From: an archaeon
GTDB lineage: Archaea > Asgardarchaeota > Hermodarchaeia > Hermodarchaeales > Hermodarchaeaceae
Direction: 5' to 3'
Length of the DNA: 5,914 nucleotides
Assembly: GCA_016550395.1 (NCBI GenBank)
Contig: JABXGY010000371.1
Span: 1-5,914 of the forward strand
Shown: positions 1-5,391 of the stretch, piece after piece
How positions within the stretch are numbered: position 1 is the first letter of the stretch
Layout: every line of letters starts with the position of its first letter
Translations under genes and position numbers: made by a program
Notes under the pieces: model-generated
What the model was told of the DNA's origin: nothing
Databases searched by the model: none
What the model saw: only the letters and a program-made list of their open reading frames with translations

Positions 1-102
1 GAGATTTCTGCAAGCGGTTTTCGCGAACGGGATGATTTCTTTGTCTTCAACCAATCAATGCCTCCCAAAAGCAAGCTGTTGGCTTTTGGTAATGGAGAAT
101 GA
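1..102 (+). CDS. Possible C-terminal tail of an upstream gene (partial)
   Basis: Reading from base 1, the first frame stays open for 33 codons and ends at TGA 100-102. Its composition is protein-like: charged and aromatic residues around RERDDFFVFNQS, then PPKSKLLAFGNGE. I do not recognise the family. The second frame is also open, to TGA 143-145, only six bases before thpR, but it is rich in Cys and Trp and looks less like a coding frame. In many archaea thpR lies beside the CCA-adding enzyme gene, but nothing in these few residues supports that identity. Which frame is used, if either, stays uncertain because only about 100 bases are visible. Confidence 0.3.
   Translation, partial: EISASGFRERDDFFVFNQSMPPKSKLLAFGNGE
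65..89 (+). repeat. Perfect 8-bp inverted repeat (hairpin) before thpR
   Basis: CCAAAAGC at 65-72 is repeated in inverted form as GCTTTTGG at 82-89, with a 9-base loop. It lies at the end of the possible upstream reading frame and about 60 bases before thpR. No T-run follows, so it is not a standard terminator. It could be an RNA hairpin at the end of the upstream transcript, or chance. Confidence 0.4.
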
Positions 103-109
103 TATAAAG
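101..109 (+). promoter_or_regulatory. Candidate TATA box for thpR
   Basis: GATATAAAG resembles the archaeal box A. A start of transcription about 25 bases downstream would leave a leader of roughly 20 bases before the thpR ATG, enough to hold the SD seen at 139-146. The purine-rich bases upstream are only a weak BRE. This is inferred from sequence and spacing alone. Confidence 0.35.
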
Positions 110-138
110 TTTCCTGCTGATTTAACGGAGAAATCCCT

Positions 139-146
139 GAGATGAT
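139..146 (+). promoter_or_regulatory. Ribosome binding site of thpR
   Basis: GAGATGAT matches the anti-SD consensus (GAGGTGAT) at seven of eight bases and lies five bases before the ATG at 152. It supports that ATG as the start. Confidence 0.6.
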
Positions 147-151
147 TATTT

Positions 152-724
152 ATGTCAGATATTCGATGTTTCATTGCCGTTGAGATAGACGATACCACAG
201 TCATACGACAAATTCAGAAGATACAGCGAGACCTCTCGTCCAGTGGAGCTAGGCTTAAACTAGTTAAACCGGAAAATCTGCATTTTACTCTCCATTTTCT
301 TGGCAATACTCACGAACAACGAATCCCCGAATTGGCGAACATACTTAATGATATTGAAGGAAAATCCTTTGATGTAGAATTAGTGGGTGTAGGTTGTTTT
401 CGTCCTCAACGTCCACGAGTTATCTGGATTGGGTGTACAACCGGCACCGATCAACTTATCAATCATCAAAAATTCCTAGGAAAACAGCTTAGAGCACATG
501 GTTTTCCCTCTGAGAAGCGAAAATATACACCACACCTCACCATCGTGAGAGTGCGTAGCGGCGAGAATCGAGTTCAATTAATGAAGCTCGTGGATGAACA
601 CGCAAACCATAATTTTGGCACCTTCAAAGCTCATGCAATCAAATTAAAGAAGAGTACACTTACTCCAAAGGGTCCAATTTATGATGATCTGGCTGTGCAA
701 AGATTAAATGACGATGATGATTAA
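152..724 (+). CDS. thpR: RNA 2',3'-cyclic phosphodiesterase (2'-5' RNA ligase family, ThpR)
   Basis: A 190-residue protein of the 2H phosphoesterase superfamily. Both catalytic HxT motifs are present: HFTL at residues 44-47 and HLTI at 128-131, with about 80 residues between them as usual in the family. The N-terminal RCFIAVEI strand and the YTPHLTI context are typical of archaeal and bacterial ThpR. Family members hydrolyse RNA 2',3'-cyclic phosphates to 2'-phosphates and in vitro join tRNA half-molecules through a 2'-5' bond; the true cellular substrate is unsettled. The protein is presumably cytoplasmic, with no signal peptide or membrane segment. The start is the ATG preceded by an SD. 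The C-terminus is a short acidic tail of aspartates (LNDDDD). The gene is followed after 38 bases by an epimerase-like gene on the same strand. Family assignment is secure; the in vivo role is not. Confidence 0.93.
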   Translation: MSDIRCFIAVEIDDTTVIRQIQKIQRDLSSSGARLKLVKPENLHFTLHFLGNTHEQRIPELANILNDIEGKSFDVELVGVGCFRPQRPRVIWIGCTTGTDQLINHQKFLGKQLRAHGFPSEKRKYTPHLTIVRVRSGENRVQLMKLVDEHANHNFGTFKAHAIKLKKSTLTPKGPIYDDLAVQRLNDDDD

Positions 725-750
725 GTTCCTAATCAAACGACAGCCTGTTG

Positions 751-758
751 AGGGGTGA
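751..758 (+). promoter_or_regulatory. Ribosome binding site that sets the epimerase start
   Basis: AGGGGTGA lies four bases before the ATG at 763. A TTG five codons upstream (748) is in frame, but this SD lies inside that extension. The ATG is therefore the likely start. Confidence 0.7.
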
Positions 759-762
759 CTCG

Positions 763-1779
763 ATGAAAATCCTTGTGACTGGTGCGACGGGATTCATTGG
801 TCGTAAACTGGTAAGAAAGTTAATCAAAGAGGGACATGAGGTTTCTGCACTAGTCCGAAGAACAAGTGATGTCTATAAACTTCCAAAAAGGCTTCGTTTA
901 GTCGAAGGAGACATGCTAGAGATACGTTCTTTACAAAAGGCGATCCAAAATATTGAAATCGTGGTGCATCTTGCTGCTTATTTTGATTTTTACCCTAAAG
1001 ATAAGGAATTATTATATCGGGTGAATGTGGATGGCACTCAAAACATTCTTGATGCGAGTGTAGCAGCATCAGTTTCGCGTTTCATTTATATTTCCACAAC
1101 AGAAGTAATTGGTCCGGTAAAGGATCCACCTGCAACAGAAGAGACGGAATTACGACCCCAATTTAACTATTCAAAAAGCAAGATCCGAGCAGAAGAGCTT
1201 GTCCGAGCCACGACAGCTAAAACAGAGCTTGAGCATGTTATACTTCGATCCACGGGAATTATGGGAGAAGGAGACTTTTATACGGCCTTCGAAGCAATCG
1301 AAGCAGTTAATGAATGCCAAATCCCAATGCTCCCGGGAGACGGAAAAAAGCACATCATGTATATTCATGTCAATGATGTCGTTCGGGGAATAGTTGCCGC
1401 TTTAGATGCAAAAAACGCAGCAAATCAAACCATAATCCTCTGCCCTGATGAACCCATGACCTGGAATGATCTTTTCGAATTCTTAGGAGAAACTCTGGGA
1501 GTGGACCCTCCCCGTCGTAAAATTCCTACAGTTCTCGCAAAGTTAGGGGTAGGAATTCTTAGCCCGTTTAAAAACCGTGAAAAAACTACGTTCTTGTGGC
1601 ACATGAAAACGACACAGAGTATGGATGAAGAACGATGGTACTCGAATGAAAAGGCAAAAACTCTTCTTGGCTGGGCACCTCAAATCACTATGCAGGAAGG
1701 TTTGATCCGCGCAATAAATTGGTATTATGAACATGGTCATCTCGATAATAAACACTTGAAAAAAAACACCGATAAGTAA
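763..1779 (+). CDS. NAD(P)-dependent epimerase/dehydratase (extended SDR family)
   Basis: A 338-residue extended short-chain dehydrogenase/reductase. The Rossmann nucleotide-binding motif TGATGFIG is at residues 6-13, immediately after the first strand. The VVHLAA motif is at 67-72, and the catalytic set is Ser111 (in YISTTEV), Tyr136 and Lys140 (YSKSK, the YxxxK motif). YIHVNDVV near 200 is the conserved C-terminal substrate-domain strand, and the C-terminal LGWAP...GL motif is typical of sugar-epimerase-like and dihydroflavonol-reductase-like members. Such enzymes oxidise, reduce or epimerise nucleotide sugars, sterol-like or other carbonyl substrates; no residue seen here fixes the substrate. 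Its only neighbour in the likely transcript is thpR, which gives no pathway clue. The ATG at 763 is chosen because an SD precedes it and because family members normally begin MKxLVTGATGFIG. The C-terminus is lysine-rich. Confidence 0.9.
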   Translation: MKILVTGATGFIGRKLVRKLIKEGHEVSALVRRTSDVYKLPKRLRLVEGDMLEIRSLQKAIQNIEIVVHLAAYFDFYPKDKELLYRVNVDGTQNILDASVAASVSRFIYISTTEVIGPVKDPPATEETELRPQFNYSKSKIRAEELVRATTAKTELEHVILRSTGIMGEGDFYTAFEAIEAVNECQIPMLPGDGKKHIMYIHVNDVVRGIVAALDAKNAANQTIILCPDEPMTWNDLFEFLGETLGVDPPRRKIPTVLAKLGVGILSPFKNREKTTFLWHMKTTQSMDEERWYSNEKAKTLLGWAPQITMQEGLIRAINWYYEHGHLDNKHLKKNTDK

Positions 1780-1825
1780 AAGCTGTCAACTTCTAATCCT
1801 TACTCAATCGTGAGATTATCAGAAA

Positions 1826-1841
1826 TTTCTCTTTAGAGAAA
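1826..1841. repeat. Short inverted repeat between the epimerase and tRNA genes
   Basis: TTTCTC (1826-1831) and GAGAAA (1836-1841) form a perfect 6-bp stem with a TTTA loop. It overlaps a 10-base palindrome, AGAAATTTCT, at 1821-1830. It lies 46 bases after the epimerase stop and just before the possible tRNA promoter. It could be part of a terminator, a protein-binding site or chance. The rest of the 102-base gap (1780-1881) holds no reading frame that I would defend. Confidence 0.35.
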
Positions 1842-1842
1842 A

Positions 1843-1854
1843 GGAATTAAAAGG
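1843..1854 (+). promoter_or_regulatory. Weak candidate box A for the tRNA gene
   Basis: The A/T-rich segment GGAATTAAAAGG, with purines on its 5' side, lies about 30 bases before the first base of the tRNA. That is the spacing expected for an archaeal TATA/BRE element with a very short leader. The match to the box A consensus is poor. Confidence 0.3.
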
Positions 1855-1898
1855 ACAAGTGAAGTTTAGAGACCAGTTCGTGGGCCGGTGGTCTAGAT

Positions 1899-1926
1899 CC
1901 CACTCGGCAAACGCCCATGGCTAGAT
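1899..1926 (+). other. tRNA intron 1, in the D-loop (between positions 17 and 17a)
   Basis: This 28-base insert splits the D-loop; removing it restores A14-G15-A-T-T-G18-G19-T-A21. The palindrome CTAG at 1893-1896 (exon) pairs with CTAG at 1921-1924 (intron end), giving a 4-bp central helix. It is flanked by 3-base bulges ATC (1897-1899) and ATT (1925-1927). Cutting after the second base of each bulge gives exactly this intron. The inner helix is CCA (1900-1902) with TGG (1918-1920), then GGC/GCC around an AAAC loop. There is no good outer helix (T1892 with G1928 is only a wobble pair), so this is a relaxed BHB motif. CTAGAT occurs at both boundaries, so from primary sequence alone the intron could shift by up to six bases. 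Confidence 0.85.
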
Positions 1927-1949
1927 TGGTATGATGCCTGCCTGGGGCG

Positions 1950-1977
1950 TGGTTTATCGAAAAGGTAAATCCCTTAT
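1950..1977 (+). other. tRNA intron 2, at noncanonical position 39/40
   Basis: This 28-base intron has a full BHB structure. The outer helix pairs 1939-1943 with 1979-1983 (three Watson-Crick and two wobble pairs). The central helix pairs GGGG 1944-1947 with CCTT 1972-1975. The 3-base bulges are CGT (1948-1950) and ATC (1976-1978). The inner helix is eight continuous pairs, 1951-1958 with 1964-1971, closed by a GAAAA loop. Cleavage after the second base of each bulge gives exons that form a perfect 5-bp anticodon stem, so the boundaries are well supported. Most archaeal tRNA introns lie at 37/38; this one is two bases later. Confidence 0.92.
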
Positions 1978-2014
1978 CAGGTGATCCCGCGTTCAAATCG
2001 CGGCCGGCCCACCA

Positions 2015-2035
2015 TTCCATTCTTCTTAAAATTTT
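2015..2035 (+). terminator. T-rich stretch after the tRNA gene
   Basis: The bases directly after the encoded CCA are pyrimidine-rich and end in TTTT (2032-2035). Archaeal transcription commonly stops at such T-runs. There is no hairpin. The stretch runs into the last codon of the convergent deacetylase gene, so the tRNA transcript probably ends at or just inside that gene. Confidence 0.4.
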
Positions 2036-3098
2036 ACTTACTGATTTTCCACCAAGGTTTAAGGGCTTTTTTCGTCTCTGCGAGTAACATTGTCACGTAT
2101 TTTTTAATTCGCGAGTCTTCGGTTGGTGGTTCTTCCGCAACAGGATCTCCGTGACCGCTCAAGGCAACAAGGGTGTTATAAATTGATTCTGAGAGAGCTC
2201 GAAGCTCATAACCGCCTTCGAGAAACATGACAACCTGTCCTTTACAGATTTTTTGAGCGAATTCCATCACAAGTTGTGTCGCTGTGAAATAGGCTGTGGC
2301 ACTTAACTGAAGTCCTGTCAGATAATCGCGAAAATGACCATCGTATCCAGCGGAGACAAGAATAGCTGTTGGTTGGAATTGTTGAACAATTGGAGGGAAT
2401 ATTGTGGAGAGTGCACGGAGAAAAGAGAGGTCGGTTGTTCCGGGGGGAAGAGGAAGGTTGATAGTATATCCCCTGCCGGGTCCTTCGCCAAGTTCATCTG
2501 TGTACCCTGAATAGCCTGGGTATAATGTGCGTCCATCTTGGTGAAATCCGAGATAGAGAATATTGGATTCATTATAATGGATTTCTTGAGACCCATTCCC
2601 ATGATGCGCATCAATATCAAGAATTAACACCCGACTATCTGGAATAGTGGTTGTTATGTGACGAGCTAGCACGGAAATGTTATTGAAAAGACAAAATCCT
2701 CGGGCGGATTGTGCGTTGGCGTGATGACCGGGTGGACGAATTAATGCGAAGGCATTTTTTAGATTTCCAGCTTGCATTTCCTGCCATGCTTTGATTCCTG
2801 CACCCGCAGCAAGTAGTGCAGCAGTAAAGGATCCCTTTGATGTACGGGTGTCAGCGTCTAATCGGGCTTCTCGATCTGATGCGTTTTGGATGAGATTAAT
2901 GTAGTCTTTGGTATGGACCTGTTCCAAGTCAGATAGGGCTACTGTGGAAGGTTTTTGCAGAATAATATTGACCTCATCAAAGACTTTTCGTTCCTTGAGA
3001 TACTTCATGACTGCTGTTAGACGTTCAGGTCGTTCGGGATGCCCATATCCCATGTCATGTTTCAAGCAATCAGGATGGTAGAATAAACCGGTCGTCAA
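2034..3098 (-). CDS. Zinc-dependent deacetylase, class II histone deacetylase/AcuC-like family
   Basis: A 354-residue single-domain deacetylase of the arginase/deacetylase fold. Motifs, numbered from the chosen start, are: GHPERPERL near residue 19; the active-site His pair 125-126 in RPPGHHA; zinc ligands Asp163 and His165 in LDIDAHHGNG; the third ligand Asp253 in SAGYDGH; and Tyr297 in LEGGYEL, the transition-state tyrosine. The EGGY form is typical of class II rather than class I enzymes. Family members remove acetyl groups from protein lysines or from small molecules such as acetylpolyamines; the substrate cannot be read from the sequence. The TTG at 3098 is taken as start because a GTGAGG SD lies eight bases upstream. 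A TTG at 3116, six codons earlier, is in frame but has no such site. The gene follows hel308 by 28 bases and is probably in the same transcript. The C-terminus (KPWWKISK) is basic. Confidence 0.92.
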   Translation of the reverse strand: MTTGLFYHPDCLKHDMGYGHPERPERLTAVMKYLKERKVFDEVNIILQKPSTVALSDLEQVHTKDYINLIQNASDREARLDADTRTSKGSFTAALLAAGAGIKAWQEMQAGNLKNAFALIRPPGHHANAQSARGFCLFNNISVLARHITTTIPDSRVLILDIDAHHGNGSQEIHYNESNILYLGFHQDGRTLYPGYSGYTDELGEGPGRGYTINLPLPPGTTDLSFLRALSTIFPPIVQQFQPTAILVSAGYDGHFRDYLTGLQLSATAYFTATQLVMEFAQKICKGQVVMFLEGGYELRALSESIYNTLVALSGHGDPVAEEPPTEDSRIKKYVTMLLAETKKALKPWWKISK

Positions 3099-3106
3099 GT
3101 TGTAAG

Positions 3107-3112
3107 CCTCAC
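3107..3112 (-). promoter_or_regulatory. Ribosome binding site of the deacetylase gene
   Basis: On the minus strand GTGAGG lies eight bases before the TTG at 3098. It lies inside the longer version that would start at TTG 3116, and so argues for the shorter protein, which begins MTTGLFYHPD as is usual for the family. Confidence 0.6.
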
Positions 3113-3126
3113 ACAAACCAATTTAT

Positions 3127-5391
3127 TTAATCAAGAGTAAGTTGTGTTTGTCGTGTGGCTTGGCGCTGCGTACCCTTTAATGCTTGTTCATCTTCGGGTT
3201 TGATAGTTCCACCGCATTGTTGCATAATTGACCTGGCGATTTGAGGTCCAATGGTTGGAATCGCTGCAAGTTGTGCGATGGGTGCGTCTCGGATTCGATT
3301 CTGCGATATGAAGCCAGCTCGGAATAAGAATCGTGCGCGGACCCGCCCGATACCTTGAAGCTCAACTAATTCGGTTAATTCACGTCTAACCCCATACCTT
3401 ACCCGTAGCTCAAGTTCTTCTAACTCCGGAATTAGTTCTTTGTGTTTAAAAATTGGGGCTAGTTCACGACACGCATATAGGAGCCAAGCTTGTGTATCTA
3501 CAAGTCGAAGTAAATCCCCAGAGCCGATTTTGAATTGGTTAATGAGTTGGTCTTCAGGGAGCTCTTCAACCCAAGCTTTTGCTAGAAGAGCAGTTTTTAC
3601 TTCGGCAAGAAAGAATTCATAGCGATCTCGGTAGTAACGAGGATCAGGAACAGAGATTAAGAATTCGTCGATGTGTTCAATGACATAATCATGAAACTTC
3701 TCATCTTCTCCACGGCGGAGATAGAGATTGGCCATATCAGGTGTGTGACAGATTAGATGTAAGAATGAGACGTCTGTGGTTTGATCCATTTTATTAGAAG
3801 CCCTGGTAAGCCCTTCACGTATAATTACAGCAGATTTAGGATCGATGTACAATTGTGAGGTTCGTCGTCCAAAGGAAGTTGCGAATAATCGTTTTTTTCG
3901 CTGTTCCAACAAAGCTTCATCTTTGAGAAATTTGACAATCAAATCAATCATGTATTCGACTTCATCAGGATCGCGTTGGTGACCGAAGAAGGTTTGTTGA
4001 ATGAAGTTCATGATGCCTTCTTTATCAGAGGCATAATTCATTGCAATCGTTGAAAGGACATGACTGCGGAGTGCAGATTCGCTTGCTAGTTTGGAAATTA
4101 TACTTTCAGGGTTTCCAAGGATGTAGTAATCGAGAAGAAAATCACGTTCTCCTTCATTTCGGGCTAAAAGAATTGCTGTGCCCGTTTTATCGTATTTTGG
4201 TCGACCCGCGCGTCCAGCCATTTGTTTGTATTCTAAGACTGGAATGGGTTGGTAACCCTCAATTCGGTCAAAGCGTCGATATTCTTGGATGATTACTACA
4301 CGAGCTGGAAGGTTAACCCCAGCTGCAAGTGTTGGTGTAGCACAGATAACTTTTATGAGATTTTGTCGGAAGGCTTCTTCGATGAGTTTGCGTTCTGAAT
4401 AGCGTAATCCCGCATGATGAAACGCCACTCCAGCCCGAATATTTCTGGCGAGGGCCTCAGATACCTGTGTGACTTCTCCCAAATGAAGGAGTTTTTCAGC
4501 GAGATTTCCTAGTTGTTCTTGTTTGCCTTTCTTGAGTTGAGGGGCAACGACGGAGCTTAATTTCTGTGCGGTTCTTACTGCGGAACGACGTGTGTTAAGA
4601 AATGCCAGAAGTTGCCCTTTTTTTTGAAGCACGCGACGTGTGATATCTCCGATAGGGAAGGTCGTTGAGGATGAGTAACTTTCCTCTCTGTCATCACCAA
4701 AGAATACTTTGCCCTCATAATAGACACCTTCGCGAAGAGTAACTGGACGCCAATCACTTACCACGGAATCTCCGTTGAGCCACTCAGCTAGTTCTTCAGC
4801 ATTATCCACAGTAGCACTTAGGGCCAGAATTTGGGCCTTTGGAGCTATTTGGCGTAATCTCGCAAGTACAACTTCTAAAGTAGGACCACGCCCAGGATCA
4901 TTAATGAGATGGACTTCATCAGCAATGACTATTGCGATCTGAGACATCCACTTAGCCCGGTGGCGAAGGAGTGAATCTGCACGTTCGTTTGTACATATCA
5001 ATAGGTCATATGCGCCATACTTTTCTTCAACAGTATCATAATCCCCAGTTGTGATTCCAACATTTACTCCCAGCTTCGAATATGATTGGAATTCCTCATA
5101 CTTCTCTGAGGCAAGGGCCCGTAAAGGGCAAAGGTAGAGAGCCTTTCCGCCCTTTTCTAGTATTGATTTGAGCATACAGAATTCAGCGATGAGAGTTTTA
5201 CCCGAAGCTGTTGGTATAGCTAAAACTACATTCTTCCTATCAAGTATCCCCGTTTTGAGAGCTTCTTCTTGAGGGGGATACAAAGTAGAAATTCCTTTCT
5301 CCTGGAAGTATTCCTTGATACGGTTTTCTAAAGGTAAATCAGCAACCCGTTTAATCTCATTATCCCACCTAAGGTAATTAACTTCCAGCAA
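3127..5391 (-). CDS. hel308: Hel308-type Ski2-like DNA helicase
   Basis: A superfamily 2 helicase, 754 residues from TTG 5391 (742 if it starts at 5355). Motifs in order: Q-motif YPPQ 38-41; Walker A AIPTASGKT 58-66; PLRALA 89-94; TNERADSLLR 134-143; DEVH 158-161; SAT 192-194; LLAFLNTRR 261-269; HHAGL 325-329; ATPTLAAGVNLPA 351-363; QMAGRAGRP 390-398. A winged-helix and ratchet region follows. Two helix-hairpin-helix-like segments are near 675-695 (LQGIGRVRARFLF) and 708-725 (IPTIGPQIARSI). Hel308 unwinds lagging-strand forks and takes part in fork repair and recombination. The motif pattern and the C-terminal HhH fit Hel308 better than RNA-exosome Ski2 or the bacterial Lhr type. The gene follows mcm closely on the same strand. 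The start is unsure: TTG 5391 overlaps mcm by 14 bases and has no SD, while an SD at 5362-5370 points further downstream. The tail QTQLTLD lacks the aromatic pair of a PCNA-binding box. Confidence 0.93.
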   Translation of the reverse strand: MLEVNYLRWDNEIKRVADLPLENRIKEYFQEKGISTLYPPQEEALKTGILDRKNVVLAIPTASGKTLIAEFCMLKSILEKGGKALYLCPLRALASEKYEEFQSYSKLGVNVGITTGDYDTVEEKYGAYDLLICTNERADSLLRHRAKWMSQIAIVIADEVHLINDPGRGPTLEVVLARLRQIAPKAQILALSATVDNAEELAEWLNGDSVVSDWRPVTLREGVYYEGKVFFGDDREESYSSSTTFPIGDITRRVLQKKGQLLAFLNTRRSAVRTAQKLSSVVAPQLKKGKQEQLGNLAEKLLHLGEVTQVSEALARNIRAGVAFHHAGLRYSERKLIEEAFRQNLIKVICATPTLAAGVNLPARVVIIQEYRRFDRIEGYQPIPVLEYKQMAGRAGRPKYDKTGTAILLARNEGERDFLLDYYILGNPESIISKLASESALRSHVLSTIAMNYASDKEGIMNFIQQTFFGHQRDPDEVEYMIDLIVKFLKDEALLEQRKKRLFATSFGRRTSQLYIDPKSAVIIREGLTRASNKMDQTTDVSFLHLICHTPDMANLYLRRGEDEKFHDYVIEHIDEFLISVPDPRYYRDRYEFFLAEVKTALLAKAWVEELPEDQLINQFKIGSGDLLRLVDTQAWLLYACRELAPIFKHKELIPELEELELRVRYGVRRELTELVELQGIGRVRARFLFRAGFISQNRIRDAPIAQLAAIPTIGPQIARSIMQQCGGTIKPEDEQALKGTQRQATRQTQLTLD
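5362..5370 (-). promoter_or_regulatory. Strong SD-like site inside the predicted hel308 N-terminus
   Basis: On the minus strand AGGTGGGAT, one mismatch from AGGTGATC-like consensus around its centre, lies just after the mcm stop (5378-5380). An ATG follows after one base at 5360 but is in the wrong frame. In the hel308 frame an ATT codon (5355) is six bases from the site and would give the N-terminus (I/M)KRVADLPLENRIK, close to ordinary Hel308 N-termini. Confidence 0.5.

Larger units (their letters stand above)
1882..2014 (+). tRNA. tRNA-Pro (anticodon GGG) interrupted by two introns
   Basis: The exons are 1882-1898, 1927-1949 and 1978-2014, giving a 77-base mature tRNA with CCA encoded at 2012-2014. 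The acceptor stem GGGCCGG/CCGGCCC pairs fully. The D-arm is GTCT...TGAT with G18G19 at 1928-1929. The anticodon stem CCTGC/GCAGG forms only after splicing and closes the loop CTGGGGC, with anticodon GGG at 1944-1946. The variable loop TGATC is 1982-1986. The T-arm is CCGCG/CGCGG with loop TTCAAAT. Tertiary pairs T8-A14, G15-C48 and G18/G19 with T55/C56 are all possible. GGG reads the proline codons CCC and CCU. Both 28-base introns must be removed for a functional molecule, as in archaea with BHB splicing. The 3' end converges on the deacetylase gene, with 19 bases between them. Confidence 0.96.

Noticed and set aside
748..762. Five-codon N-terminal extension of the epimerase from TTG 748
   Set aside because: The SD of the gene lies inside this segment, and the Rossmann strand begins normally at the ATG at 763.
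1171..1755. Antisense and alternative-frame open frames inside the epimerase gene
   Set aside because: They overlap a clearly coding gene, carry no recognisable motif and have odd composition; they are shadows.
1893..1926. CTAGAT direct repeat as an insertion-element target duplication
   Set aside because: The intervening 22-28 bases are too short for an element and are explained by a tRNA intron with a paired splice helix.
3127..3160. C-terminal QTQLTLD of Hel308 as a PCNA-interacting (PIP) box
   Set aside because: The Q and L positions fit QxxL, but the protein ends where the two aromatic residues should be.
4617..4628. Run of eight A on the coding strand of hel308 as a programmed slippage site
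   Set aside because: The normal frame continues intact through conserved motifs on both sides; no alternative product of interest is seen. It is only a possible sequencing-error spot.
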